A stretch of DNA of 64,000 nt from Paenalkalicoccus suaedae (GTDB lineage: Bacteria > Bacillota > Bacilli > Bacillales > Salisediminibacteriaceae), in assembly GCF_006965545.2 (NCBI RefSeq), contig NZ_CP041372.2:3410001-3474000 (forward strand). Direction: 5' to 3'. The notes beneath the pieces are model-generated. The model was not told the origin of the DNA. It made no database searches and was given only the letters and a program-made list of their open reading frames with translations. Position numbers and translations under genes: made by a program. Positions 36,053 through 44,989 of the stretch are shown piece after piece (positions within the stretch are counted from its first letter, which is position 1; the number at the start of each line of letters is the position of its first letter).

Positions 36053-37075
36053 TTGAAGAAGTTAGGAACATGGTTTTTAGCGCTCGTTATGATCTTTAGT
36101 CTACTTCCAGCAACAGCATCCGCAGGCTCTACAGCAGACGACATTGTCAACAACGCAAAAAAGCACATCGGTGTACCTTACCTATTCGGTGGTACCACTC
36201 CAGCAGGCTTCGATTGCTCTGGATATGCACGCTACGTCTTTAATGAATCAGGTATTTCATTGCCACGTACAACTGGTGAGCAATACAGTACTGGTCAACA
36301 CGTTGCAAAATCAAATTTACAAAAAGGCGACTTAGTTTTTTTCAATACAAGTGGTCGCGGAGTTAGTCACTCAGGTATTTATATGGGTGGGAATCAATTT
36401 ATTCACGCTTCTTCATCTAGAGGAATTATCATCTCAGACATAAATGATCCTTACTATTGGGGTTCTCGATACATAGGAGCAAGAAGAGTATTTGAAGATA
36501 ATCTTGTTGAGGTAAAGGCAGAGACAGCGGACGTGCTACCTGTTTTGCCTAAAGGAGAATATCATGATGTGAAGCCTGGTCACTGGGCTCACCAAGCGAT
36601 TCATACGTTTACAATGAAAGGTATTGTAAAAGGCGACGAACAGTCACGCTTTCTTCCTAGTAAAGGGATGACACGTGGAGAGGTTGCAGAAATGATTGCT
36701 GCGGCAAAGGGTTTAAAGACTTCTAATACTAACGCGTTCAAAGATGTTGTAGCTGGTCGTGATAACGTTAGCGCGATTGCTGCAGTAAACGAAGCTGGCA
36801 TTATGTCAGGTGTAGGTAATGGATTATTCCATCCGAACCGAGTTGTGACTCGTGCAGAACTTGCAGCGACATTATCGAAAGCATTCGGCATTCATGATCG
36901 CGCGGCATTTACTGTGACATTTACAGACGTTGATGCGAGCAACTGGGCATACTCCTCTATTCGTGCGATGGCTGGCAATAAATTCATCGGTGGCTATGAG
37001 GACAACACGTTCCGTCCAGGTAATGATGTAACAAAAGCAGAAGCAGCGTCTATGCTGTTCCGTGTGATGAACTAA
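36053..37075 (+). CDS. SLH-anchored NlpC/P60 peptidoglycan endopeptidase
   Basis: The 340-residue secreted hydrolase has a signal peptide (about 1-24), an NlpC/P60 domain (about 28-145) with catalytic Cys in GFDCSGYARYVF, His in SHSGIYMG and a third polar residue in FIHASS, followed by three SLH repeats (about 165-340). It should cleave stem-peptide bonds in peptidoglycan while held in the wall. The start codon is a TTG at 36053 with AGGGGGAA upstream; no ATG or GTG is better placed. It is divergent from the S-layer-like gene, sharing the 520-bp intergenic region. Confidence 0.92.
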   Translation: MKKLGTWFLALVMIFSLLPATASAGSTADDIVNNAKKHIGVPYLFGGTTPAGFDCSGYARYVFNESGISLPRTTGEQYSTGQHVAKSNLQKGDLVFFNTSGRGVSHSGIYMGGNQFIHASSSRGIIISDINDPYYWGSRYIGARRVFEDNLVEVKAETADVLPVLPKGEYHDVKPGHWAHQAIHTFTMKGIVKGDEQSRFLPSKGMTRGEVAEMIAAAKGLKTSNTNAFKDVVAGRDNVSAIAAVNEAGIMSGVGNGLFHPNRVVTRAELAATLSKAFGIHDRAAFTVTFTDVDASNWAYSSIRAMAGNKFIGGYEDNTFRPGNDVTKAEAASMLFRVMN

Positions 37076-37087
37076 CTAAATTCGTAT

Positions 37088-37123
37088 GACAAGGCGGTCA
37101 CCAATCGGTGGTCGTCTTTTTTA
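37088..37123 (+). terminator. Terminator of the NlpC/P60 gene
   Basis: GGCGGTCACC and GGTGGTCGTC form an imperfect stem around AATC, followed by six T. Confidence 0.65.
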
Positions 37124-37255
37124 TATGTTAAGGTTCTTTACCTTTTGGGAGTCGATGGTAAACGTGCAATTTGGGTAATGAGAATTGAAATGGTAAAATT
37201 ACGGATATACTCGTTTAGTTGATGAGCAGACTGCTAGCCTGCAAGGAGGGATAGG

Positions 37256-37741
37256 ATGAAGCTAAAAGAAATGCTTGGGAACAAGATAATTGGTATGTAC
37301 ACCAGTTATTTAAATACGTATCGAGAAAAGAGTGGGATTTATCGATTAGGAACGGGAGATATCGAGGTTCATTTGTTAGATACGGATACTCGTGATGAAC
37401 ATTTCGTTTTACTTCAACAAGAGCAGGACTCCAAAGGCGACGATTATTTTCTTGTCTCTTATGCTAGTACTCCTTTCACCTCCAACTTCACGACTAATAA
37501 AGATTTAAAGCCCAATGAATTCACTTACCACATTCGAGATGAATGTTTTTCTTTATTTGACGATGTTAAGGAGCTGGCATTATATCGATATGAAACGACT
37601 CCTCCTGATAAATGTAACACCATTATTTTGAAAACAAAGCGCCATGCTATGAAGATTACTGCAATGGTCGGTCTTAATTATGTGGAGATCGGTTGGAAGG
37701 ATCATCTATTGGAGATCAGTGTTGCTCATGAAGAGTGTTGA
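37256..37741 (+). CDS. Hypothetical cytosolic protein
   Basis: A 161-residue protein without signal peptide or membrane segment; beta-rich pattern (IYRLGTGDIEVHLLD, HFVLLQQEQD, YFLVSYAS, ALYRYETTP). I do not recognise a family. GGAGGGATAGG lies directly upstream of ATG 37256. It is followed 64 bp later by a tiny membrane-protein gene and may be cotranscribed with it. Confidence 0.65.
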   Translation: MKLKEMLGNKIIGMYTSYLNTYREKSGIYRLGTGDIEVHLLDTDTRDEHFVLLQQEQDSKGDDYFLVSYASTPFTSNFTTNKDLKPNEFTYHIRDECFSLFDDVKELALYRYETTPPDKCNTIILKTKRHAMKITAMVGLNYVEIGWKDHLLEISVAHEEC

Positions 37742-37805
37742 ACACTAACTAAACAGGATCCCATATATCGAACGTATCTATTACATAGATTTGGAGGTAG
37801 ATTAG

Positions 37806-37961
37806 ATGTTTGGTCTTCTTCTCGTATTGATCGGTCTCTCTGCACTCTTTCATTTTGCTTTCGCAGATGCAGCGTGGCCGAATTACTTTACTTTGGGTGT
37901 ATTTATTGTTGTGTTAGTTTTGTATGCCGTTTCTAAAAAAGGTAGAATGGCTAGGGGCTGA
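37806..37961 (+). CDS. Tiny two-TM membrane protein (51 residues)
   Basis: The ORF has GGAGGTAGATTAG upstream of ATG 37806 and encodes two hydrophobic helices (about 2-20 and 26-42), then KKGRMARG at the end, a positive-inside pattern. It lies between the hypothetical gene at 37256 and a terminator at 38116. Too short for family recognition, but the binding site and topology favour a real gene. Confidence 0.6.
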   Translation: MFGLLLVLIGLSALFHFAFADAAWPNYFTLGVFIVVLVLYAVSKKGRMARG

Positions 37962-38115
37962 GTTGAGGTTCTTTAATTGATTAGGTAATCGTGTTTTATA
38001 TGTGGTTATTCATTTTAATTAACTATTTTGTATCGAGTTTCTACCATAGTAAATGCGTGTGTACTAAACTTATGGGTTATCAATAGAATTGCTCGCTAGT
38101 GTATAAACAGAGGTA

Positions 38116-38160
38116 AAGCCAAAAGTGGAGAGGAGTTGTCTCCTGCCTTTTGGCTTTTTT
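38116..38160 (+). terminator. Terminator after the tiny membrane-protein gene
   Basis: AGCCAAAAG pairs with CTTTTGGCT, enclosing an AGAGGAG/CTCCT inner stem, and six T follow. Confidence 0.85.
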
Positions 38161-38470
38161 CATTACTATGATGGGTTACTCCCTCTACTATTGAGATTCC
38201 CAGATCGAAACGTACAGGTTTACTATATTGACAGATTCAATCATCTATACGCGAGTTTTTTATTATATGTTCTTAAAGTACTTTCGATAAATTTAAAGAA
38301 TTTTCAATAAAGTATTAATGTTTTGTCGAAATATATCGATAATATACATATAAAGACGGGTATTCTATTTGGTTTTTTCTAATTCATGGTTATAAAGTAT
38401 TGTGTTCATTATTGATTTTCACCAGAAAGCCTAGGAAAGTTTTCATCCATTTGCATTAGGAGGGGTTACG
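38161..38470. other. Promoter spacer of the chemoreceptor gene
   Basis: AT-rich, no ORF. TAAA followed 13 bases later by GTCGAAAT (about 38308-38332) is a weak match to the sigma-D pattern (TAAA...GCCGATAT) expected for chemotaxis genes; spacing is shorter than usual. Confidence 0.3.
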
Positions 38471-40504
38471 ATGTCGGCTCAAAAGAAGAAAAGTGGAATT
38501 CCACTTCGCCTACAATTACTGGTATGGTTTATGATTATTGCCCTTATTCCGATTTTATCCTTAAGTATCACGAGCAATGCTCAAATGCAGGCTACACAAG
38601 GATTTATTGCTGAAACAGAACTAGAACATCTTGGCGAGATTAGCGAAGCAAACGCAGATTTTATAGGGGCATGGCTCGATTCTAGGATGAATGACATGAG
38701 CTATATCGCCTCTTTGGAGGAGACCGCCGCTCTTGATTTTGACAGTATGAGTATGTATTTAGAAGCTTTAGCTGAAGAGCAGCCTATTTATGATACGATT
38801 TACGTTGTAGGTACAGATGGTTTAGGTATTGCCGGTGTAACTTATGAGAACGGAAACACAACTGTCTTATCCGAAACTGCGGCAAATGAATTTGATGTTG
38901 CTGATCGTGATTGGTTTCAACAAGCTAGTAGTGGCGAGCCTTCTTATTCCGAGCCACTTGTCTCACGGGCAACTGGAAATTTTGTTATCACTGTTGCCAC
39001 GCCTGTGGTGGATGAATCAGGTGAGATTGTTGCAGTCGTTCGAGGCGCCGTTTTACTCGGTACGATTTTTGAACGTGTAGCCTCCTTAAACACAGAAGTG
39101 ATAGAAGCTTATTTCCTTGATATGGAAGGCAGTCTCATTGATGAATTAGCCGAAGAGACACCTCCACTCGAAACCGAAGTAGCGCAGCGCGTGCAGGCTA
39201 ATGAGAGTGGGACTACTGTTTATCAAAACGAAAATGGAACTACTGTCTTAGCAGGATTTGTTTATATTCCTCGCTTAGATTGGGGACTTGTTTTAGAGGT
39301 ACCAGAGGACGTCGCTCTTGGAGAAGCAAACGACTTACAATCCTTTTATAGCATACTATTTTGGGGAATTGTGGTTGGAAGTATTATTCTCATCATTGTG
39401 CTAGCTACTTTTGTTGCCCGCTCTTTCACCAAACCAATAGGGTTAGCCTCCAGTGCGGTGGCTCGTGTTGCGGCTGGAGATTTGCGCTTCGAGTCTGATA
39501 ATGGTAAGGAAGAGTCAAATAATGAAGTGAAGATGCTCCAATTTTCTGTTAGACAAATGTCTAACGCACTGTCGAGCTTGATCGCTGATGTCTTTGAAAA
39601 ATCTCAGACTGTTGCCTCTACGTCGCAGGAATTAACGGCTAGTACAGTCGAAGTGACCACACAAGCAGACGATGTGACAGCATCCGTTCAAATTGTTCAC
39701 GAGCGTGCAGAGGAACAAGCTGAGCAGGTTAAGGCGTCGAATGACGCAACGCTAAAGGTTGTTGCTGGTATGCAAAAGGCTGGCAAATCGATGGAGGAAA
39801 TGAAGCGAGAGGTTAGCGATTCGAAGCAGCGCACAGAGCAGAGCGCGGAGTTAATGTCTCAGGCTGTTGAGAGAATGGAAGGCTTGCGAGAGCAGACGAA
39901 TAAATCTGCTACGTCTATTAAAAGCCTTGATAATCATATGAAGGAGATCAGTGACATTGTGACCTTTATTACAGATATTGCGGAGCAGACGAACTTACTC
40001 TCGCTTAATGCATCCATTGAGGCTGCTCGTGCTGGGGAGCATGGTAAAAGCTTTGCCGTTGTTGCAAATGAGGTAAATAAGCTTGCGGATCGCACGAGTA
40101 AAGCCTCGAAACAGATTAGTTCCTTGATTCGAAAAACGCAAGAGCAAACAATGGAGTCTGTAGAAATGATTGAATCTAGCAACCACTTAGCTACAGATAC
40201 AGCGACAATTGTACACGATGTCGGTGATGTCATTCGCACGGTTACGCAGGATATGACGGTTGTCCAAGAGCGTATGTCAGTTGTACAACACTCTATTCGC
40301 GACATGGAGTCAAATGTAGAGGTTGTGAAAGCCTCGAATGCTTCGATGGTGGCGTTGTCTGATGATACTGCTACTCAAGCTCAGTCAGTAGCGCATGCCT
40401 CCGAGAATCAAGCGGCGACCATGCAAGAAGTGGCAGCTGCTGCACAGGAGCTATCTAAGATGGCGGAGGAGCTTCAGGAGAAAGTCGAGCATTTTAGGTA
40501 TTAA
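38471..40504 (+). CDS. Methyl-accepting chemotaxis protein with dCache sensor
   Basis: The 677-residue chemoreceptor has TM1 (about 14-33), an extracellular double-Cache domain (about 40-285, with [20 protein letters not shown] typical of dCache_1), TM2 (about 292-315), a HAMP domain ([21 protein letters not shown]) and a cytoplasmic signalling coiled coil with the hairpin tip [19 protein letters not shown]. It should bind small ligands such as amino acids outside the cell and control CheA. AGGAGGGG precedes ATG 38471. Ligand unknown. Confidence 0.95.
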   Translation: MSAQKKKSGIPLRLQLLVWFMIIALIPILSLSITSNAQMQATQGFIAETELEHLGEISEANADFIGAWLDSRMNDMSYIASLEETAALDFDSMSMYLEALAEEQPIYDTIYVVGTDGLGIAGVTYENGNTTVLSETAANEFDVADRDWFQQASSGEPSYSEPLVSRATGNFVITVATPVVDESGEIVAVVRGAVLLGTIFERVASLNTEVIEAYFLDMEGSLIDELAEETPPLETEVAQRVQANESGTTVYQNENGTTVLAGFVYIPRLDWGLVLEVPEDVALGEANDLQSFYSILFWGIVVGSIILIIVLATFVARSFTKPIGLASSAVARVAAGDLRFESDNGKEESNNEVKMLQFSVRQMSNALSSLIADVFEKSQTVASTSQELTASTVEVTTQADDVTASVQIVHERAEEQAEQVKASNDATLKVVAGMQKAGKSMEEMKREVSDSKQRTEQSAELMSQAVERMEGLREQTNKSATSIKSLDNHMKEISDIVTFITDIAEQTNLLSLNASIEAARAGEHGKSFAVVANEVNKLADRTSKASKQISSLIRKTQEQTMESVEMIESSNHLATDTATIVHDVGDVIRTVTQDMTVVQERMSVVQHSIRDMESNVEVVKASNASMVALSDDTATQAQSVAHASENQAATMQEVAAAAQELSKMAEELQEKVEHFRY

Positions 40505-40535
40505 ATTGGACTCGAATGGATTGGACAAGTAAACG

Positions 40536-40570
40536 AAGGGATCAACGAGGAAGTCTCGTTGATCCCTTTT
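40536..40570. terminator. Bidirectional terminator between chemoreceptor and GNAT genes
   Basis: AAGGGATCAACGAG pairs perfectly with CTCGTTGATCCCTT and lies between two convergent genes. Confidence 0.9.
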
Positions 40571-41087
40571 AACGCTCTATTGTTTTGTTTGGAAGGTAGT
40601 TGATCATTAATTCTTCGTCGTAATACACGTCGTCTATTTTAAGTGCCTTCTCTTCTAAACCGTAGGTGGTGAATCCGTGGCGTTTGTAGAGTGCTTTTGC
40701 CGGCTCATTTGTTGCTGTGACGGATAGATGCAGGCTTTCAATTTGAGGAAGGGAGTTTGCTTTTACCATGATTTCTTTTACTAATTGATCCCCTACTCCC
40801 TTTTTTCGCGCGGTTGCATCGACGTACATGCCTACTATCGAGGCTCTGTGAGCTATCTTACGCTTGGGACTGAAAATCAATGTGACCATTCCTACGAGGT
40901 GATCGTTTTCGAAGGCACCTAGTGTGTAGGATGTTTGTTGTGTGAGCCTATGTTCGATTAATTCGTTTGAGTAGTCGACTTCTTCTTCGTAGCTTGAGGC
41001 AAAAGCTTCTGGTGCAGATTGTAGTGCTTCAAGTCTTAAAGATTGGTAGATTGTTGCGTCTTTCGCAGTAAGCTGTCTGATCTCCAC
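40569..41087 (-). CDS. GNAT-family N-acetyltransferase
   Basis: The 172-residue enzyme has the GNAT fold: IRQLTAKDATIYQSLRLEAL, the beta4 GMVTLIF strand, motif A GMYVDATARKKGVGDQLV (acetyl-CoA pyrophosphate loop R-K-K-G-V-G) and motif B VTATNEPAKALYKRHGF. Substrate unknown. The start is a GTG at 41087 with AAGGAGG six bases upstream. An open frame extends to 41348, but it runs through a 21-bp word array and should not be annotated as protein. Confidence 0.9.
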   Translation of the reverse strand: MEIRQLTAKDATIYQSLRLEALQSAPEAFASSYEEEVDYSNELIEHRLTQQTSYTLGAFENDHLVGMVTLIFSPKRKIAHRASIVGMYVDATARKKGVGDQLVKEIMVKANSLPQIESLHLSVTATNEPAKALYKRHGFTTYGLEEKALKIDDVYYDEELMINYLPNKTIER

Positions 41088-41124
41088 GGGGAGCCTCCTT
41101 GGTTGGGACTGTGATTTTGTAGGC

Positions 41125-41312
41125 GTGTTTGATTTGAAAGTATGTCGCAAGTTTACACAAGTAACACGCAAAATGCTAGAAAAAGCGCGGAACGGACTTG
41201 GAACAGTTCGGAAGTTGATTAAAGTAATGCATAAAAAAGTAGTAAGGTGGAAATGCGGAGAAGTAATACGAAACCAAATAGAAGTAATGCACATTTTGGG
41301 AGAAGTAAGCCA
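41125..41312 (-). repeat. Composite TTACTTCT element, copy 1 (minus orientation)
   Basis: On the minus strand it starts GTGGCTTACTTCTCCC, has TTACTTCT-type words every 21 bp, one 18-bp step, then the central block TCAACTTCCGAACTGTTCC with TTC words every 10-11 bp. It lies between the GNAT gene and a terminator hairpin. Copies 2-5 are at 50660, 53794, 59005 and 62046. Confidence 0.85.
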
Positions 41313-41351
41313 CAAAAATATAAACATCTCATACTTACCTTTCTCCATAAG

Positions 41352-41385
41352 AAAAACGAGGCAAAGAATCTTCGCCTCGTTTTTT
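41352..41385. terminator. Terminator-like hairpin next to the composite element
   Basis: AAAACGAGGC pairs with GCCTCGTTTT, with T-runs on both sides. No annotated gene ends here on either strand, so it may delimit the element itself. Confidence 0.7.
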
Positions 41386-41425
41386 GTGAGTACTTCCTAT
41401 AAAAAGCCTAGCAATTGTACGATAT

Positions 41426-41600
41426 AACCGTCACTGAAGGCGATCCGGAGCGTCGGTTGCGTACTACCAGTGGTAACACATTCGCGCAACGAAAATCCTT
41501 TCGACCGGCCATTGGTTTGGCCGGTCGAAATAGTTGAGTAAGCCACTACCGGTAGTTGCAACCGACGCGCAGGGGCGCCGAAGGTGCCGCACGTGACCTA
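41426..41600 (-). repeat. Hairpin repeat family H1, copy 4 (inverted)
   Basis: The apical stem is a perfect 12 bp: TTTCGACCGGCC (41499-41510) with its complement at 41519-41530 around ATTGGTTT, the complement of the loop in other copies. The stem sequence differs from copy 1 at four positions on both arms. Confidence 0.85.
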
Positions 41601-41651
41601 CAAAGTGAAAAAGAGCATCAACAGGTTTCTAATCGCGCAAAGAGCGCGCGA

Positions 41652-43964
41652 TTACTGAAGCAATGTTCTCTGCAAGAACGCTGCGAATTCGGCTCTCGTT
41701 ACAGCTTGGTCTGGACGGATCGTACCGTCCGGATAGCCTCCGATAATGTTAGCTGCGTTTAGTTGGTTAACGCTTCCTGTATAAAAGGCCTGTGGACGTA
41801 AGTCTGGATACGTACCTACTGGCTGAACTGCTGGGTATGAGTACGCGCGACTTAGGAAGACCGCGAGCTCTCCACGTGTAACAGGTGCGTTTGGTCGTAC
41901 GGTGCCGTCACTATAGCCACTAATGATTCCGCGGCGTGCCGCTTCAGCGATGGTACCTCGTGCAAAGTGAGTAGCTGGTAGGTCACTGAACGTCGTCGTG
42001 GTCGTCCCTGCTCCCCAGTTTTGCTGTCTTGCTAGAATCGTTACTACCTCTGCTCGCGTGATCGCTTGCGTCGGTCTGATTGTATTATCCTGATAGCCAC
42101 GGATCAAATTCTGCTGATTGAGCGGTCCTAAATATTGCAGATACCACGCATTTTCCGCCACATCACTATAACGCCCTAAAATCTCGGCGTACTGATCGGC
42201 TAGGCGAATGCGCAGATCTGTAGCGACGCGTGGCTCGGAGATATTGGTGGGCGAGCGTCTGGCGCGAATATCGTACGTGTAATCACCGTCGGCGTTGACG
42301 CGATCAACGAAGCGCGTGCCCATGCCCGTGTATATGATCTGACCGTTACGGCGTAAAATGTAGTCAACTTGCTGACTGCGTGGATCGTCCGTCCAGATTA
42401 CCTCGATGACCGCTTCCTCTTTGGAGATCGTTGTGAGTGTCGCCGTCAATTGACTCGGTGCGAGCTCACGGTCCTCTAGCTGAACAGGGATCGTTTTCGT
42501 TACTGGTGCCGATGTGTTAGCGTTACGTTTTGTGCGAACCGCATACGTATAGTCGCCGTTTTGTCTGACTGTATCCTGGAAGCTTCGGTTACGTCCTTCA
42601 TAAATAACCGTGCCATTACGTCGTACTTCGTAGAGAACGCTCTGCGTGCGATCGCGGTCCGTCCACGTAATGTTGACCGTTGCCTGCTGTGTCGTGCGCG
42701 CTGTCACTTCAGCGTCAACTGTAAGGACACCTTGAAGTGGTCCTTGTAGATTGGTCGGGAACTGGATGCGTCCGAAGCCTGTTGCTGAATTTGGCTGGGA
42801 AGTACCTAGTGGCGTTGCCCAGTCTCTTAGTTGCAGGCGAAGCTGTCTTGCTGTTTTGGTGGAATCCTGTTGCTTCATAATCGCAAGCATACCCGTTACA
42901 TACGGCGTTGCCATCGATGTGCCGTCGCGTAATCGGTATGTGTTATTGCGGTCTGCGCTGTAAATACGTACGCCTGGTGCGGCAATCTCTACTTCTGGTC
43001 CGTACCCAGAAAAGTTTGCACGATTATCCTGCTGATCGGTTGCCGCTACTGCGATGACGTTACTGTATCGCGCCGGGAAATCGACCGTCGTCGTGCCTGC
43101 TGTCGTGCTTCCGAAGTTCCCTGCCGCAGCAACGAGTAGAATCCCTCGATCTGTCGCTGCTTGAGCAGCCTGCTCTAGGACAGAGCTCGTGCGCGGGCTA
43201 CCGAGGCTGAGGTTGATAATATCGACGTTCTTCTCAATCGACCAGTTGATGGCGCGAACAAGTGTCGAGTGATTCCCCCCACCAGTCGAATCCATCGCCT
43301 TTGCGGCATAAATCTCAACGCCTGGCGCGACTCCGCGAACGCCGTTAGCTGCTGGATCCCCTGTCCCTGCGAGGATACCAGCTACGTGCGAGCCATGGCC
43401 GTTGTCATCATCATAGTTCGAGTTATTAGACAGAAAATTGTAGCCGTCTGTGACGGTTAGGTCGGGATGCGTCGTTGATACGCCTGTATCGATGATCGAC
43501 ACTTTGACGCCTTGACCAGTAAGTCCAACGTCACGAGGAATGTCAGCGCGAATCGTTGTGTGTCCATAAGTGCGTGTAGTTGTAGTGTGAGAGCTTGCGT
43601 TGTCGATTTCGACAGGGTGGTCCTCTTCGACCGCATTGATAGCTGGATGGCTTGCGATCAGGTCGGCGGTTGGTTGCGTGAGCTCTGCAATGACGATGCC
43701 AGTTGCATCGAGTTCATCGGTGATCGTGCCGCCGTAAGCGGTAATGACGTCCGTGCGAATATCTTCGGTGAAGCTGATGAGATGCGTTTCGGATGTGAGT
43801 AGTGTGGCATCCGTTGTTTGTGCTTGGGTTGACGCTTCTGTTGGCGCTTGTTGCAGATCGGAATCAAAGTCGGACTCTGCGAATGCTGTGAATCCCCCTG
43901 GTAGTACTAGTAGTAAAGCTAAGATAAGTGCAATACTTCGTGTAAAGATGGTAGTGTCCCTCAT
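41652..43964 (-). CDS. SLH-anchored subtilisin-like serine protease (S8)
   Basis: The 770-residue secreted protease has a signal peptide (about 1-29), an I9-type propeptide (about 58-120), a subtilase catalytic domain with Asp159 (SIIDTGV), His190 (NGHGSHVAG), oxyanion Asn283 (AAGNFG) and Ser350 (GTSMATPYVTG), two fibronectin-like modules (about 395-480 and 490-580) and three C-terminal SLH repeats (about 595-770). Thus it is tethered to the wall rather than released. The mature enzyme closely resembles alkaline subtilisins of alkaliphilic bacilli. It stands alone between repeat-filled spacers. Confidence 0.95.
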   Translation of the reverse strand: MRDTTIFTRSIALILALLLVLPGGFTAFAESDFDSDLQQAPTEASTQAQTTDATLLTSETHLISFTEDIRTDVITAYGGTITDELDATGIVIAELTQPTADLIASHPAINAVEEDHPVEIDNASSHTTTTRTYGHTTIRADIPRDVGLTGQGVKVSIIDTGVSTTHPDLTVTDGYNFLSNNSNYDDDNGHGSHVAGILAGTGDPAANGVRGVAPGVEIYAAKAMDSTGGGNHSTLVRAINWSIEKNVDIINLSLGSPRTSSVLEQAAQAATDRGILLVAAAGNFGSTTAGTTTVDFPARYSNVIAVAATDQQDNRANFSGYGPEVEIAAPGVRIYSADRNNTYRLRDGTSMATPYVTGMLAIMKQQDSTKTARQLRLQLRDWATPLGTSQPNSATGFGRIQFPTNLQGPLQGVLTVDAEVTARTTQQATVNITWTDRDRTQSVLYEVRRNGTVIYEGRNRSFQDTVRQNGDYTYAVRTKRNANTSAPVTKTIPVQLEDRELAPSQLTATLTTISKEEAVIEVIWTDDPRSQQVDYILRRNGQIIYTGMGTRFVDRVNADGDYTYDIRARRSPTNISEPRVATDLRIRLADQYAEILGRYSDVAENAWYLQYLGPLNQQNLIRGYQDNTIRPTQAITRAEVVTILARQQNWGAGTTTTTFSDLPATHFARGTIAEAARRGIISGYSDGTVRPNAPVTRGELAVFLSRAYSYPAVQPVGTYPDLRPQAFYTGSVNQLNAANIIGGYPDGTIRPDQAVTRAEFAAFLQRTLLQ

Positions 43965-44198
43965 TTTGTCTTCACGCTCCCCCGTGGTGATAGTGGTAGT
44001 GGCTGGTTACTTCGGTGCGATTCGGTGCGGTGTGACGCTTTATTCTCATATGTATCATCAATAAAACGTACGATGTAGATTCCAAAAGGTTCCTTTTTAT
44101 TGCTGTATACCTTTCATTCTAAAGGAATTCTAGGCAAAAAGGTATATGGAATCTGTAATTATGTGGAGAAAGTTTTTGGGGTGGAGGGGTGTGGGGTG

Positions 44199-44352
44199 AT
44201 TAACTGGATTATGGGTTTGATTAACCGGAATGGCGCTTTAATTAACCGGAATCATTGCTCGATTAACCGGGATCTGGCTTCGGTTAACCGTTTACGCTAC
44301 TACATTATCCGAAAATCGTGCTTGATTATCCGTTTTTCCCTACTGGTTATCC
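44199..44352. repeat. 21-bp array GATTAACCGG/GATTATCCG (eight units)
   Basis: ATTAAC, GTTAAC, ATTATC or GTTATC starts at 44199, 44220, 44241, 44262, 44283, 44304, 44325 and 44346, every interval exactly 21 bp. A junction box with ATGCCGTGCTGTTACATGCC and GTTCCGCG follows (44378-44424). Confidence 0.9.
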
Positions 44353-44474
44353 ATTACCAGCCTCTATAACCCTCAGTGAACCAAATGCCGTGCTGTTACA
44401 TGCCCGTTCCGCGTGGGTTTAGCAACTAATGTTTATGTTATAATAACCTAACTAATTCCAATTAGGAGGCCACT

Positions 44475-44951
44475 ATGCAAAAGATACGCAATATCCAGCC
44501 TGCCGACTACCAAACCATTCACTCTGTTATGGATGCGTGGTGGGGTGGAAGGCAAATGAGCGACATGCTTCCGAAGCTTTTTTTCATTCATTTTACTGAT
44601 ACGAGCTTTATTATGGAGGAAAACGGTGAGATACAGGGGTTCTTATGTGGATTTATGTCTCAATTATATCCTGAGGAGGCGTACGTTCATTTTATCGGAG
44701 TGGACCCGAATGCCAGGCGCGGTCAAGTCGGCAAACAGCTCTATGAGCAGTTTTTTAAAACAGTTCAAGCAAAAGGGGCTACTGTTGTGCGAGCTGTTAC
44801 CTCTCCTATTAATACAGCCTCTATCGCGTTTCATACACGAATAGGCTTTGAGGTCGAAAAGGGGGATGCGACGGATAACGGTGTGTCTGTCTTTACTGAT
44901 TATGATGGCAAAGGACAATCTCGCGTCTTGTTTAAAAAGGCGGTCACTTAA
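44475..44951 (+). CDS. GNAT-family N-acetyltransferase
   Basis: The 158-residue protein has IRNIQPADYQTIHSVMDAWW at the N-terminus, GFLCGFMSQ as beta4, VHFIGVDPNARRGQVGKQLY as the acetyl-CoA loop (R-R-G-Q-V-G) and SIAFHTRIGFEVE as motif B. Substrate unknown. GGAGG precedes ATG 44475. It is convergent with the FapA gene, with a shared terminator between. Confidence 0.9.
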   Translation: MQKIRNIQPADYQTIHSVMDAWWGGRQMSDMLPKLFFIHFTDTSFIMEENGEIQGFLCGFMSQLYPEEAYVHFIGVDPNARRGQVGKQLYEQFFKTVQAKGATVVRAVTSPINTASIAFHTRIGFEVEKGDATDNGVSVFTDYDGKGQSRVLFKKAVT

Positions 44952-44952
44952 A

Positions 44953-44983
44953 ACAAACAACGCCGTTTGACGGCGTTGTTTGT
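44953..44983. terminator. Bidirectional terminator between GNAT and FapA genes
   Basis: CAAACAACGCCG pairs with CGGCGTTGTTTG around a short TTTGA loop. Confidence 0.85.
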
Positions 44984-44989
44984 CCGTGT

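Noticed and set aside
38308-38332. Sigma-D promoter for the chemoreceptor
   Set aside because: The -10 match is partial and the spacer is two bases short, so it is listed only as a weak possibility in the spacer note.
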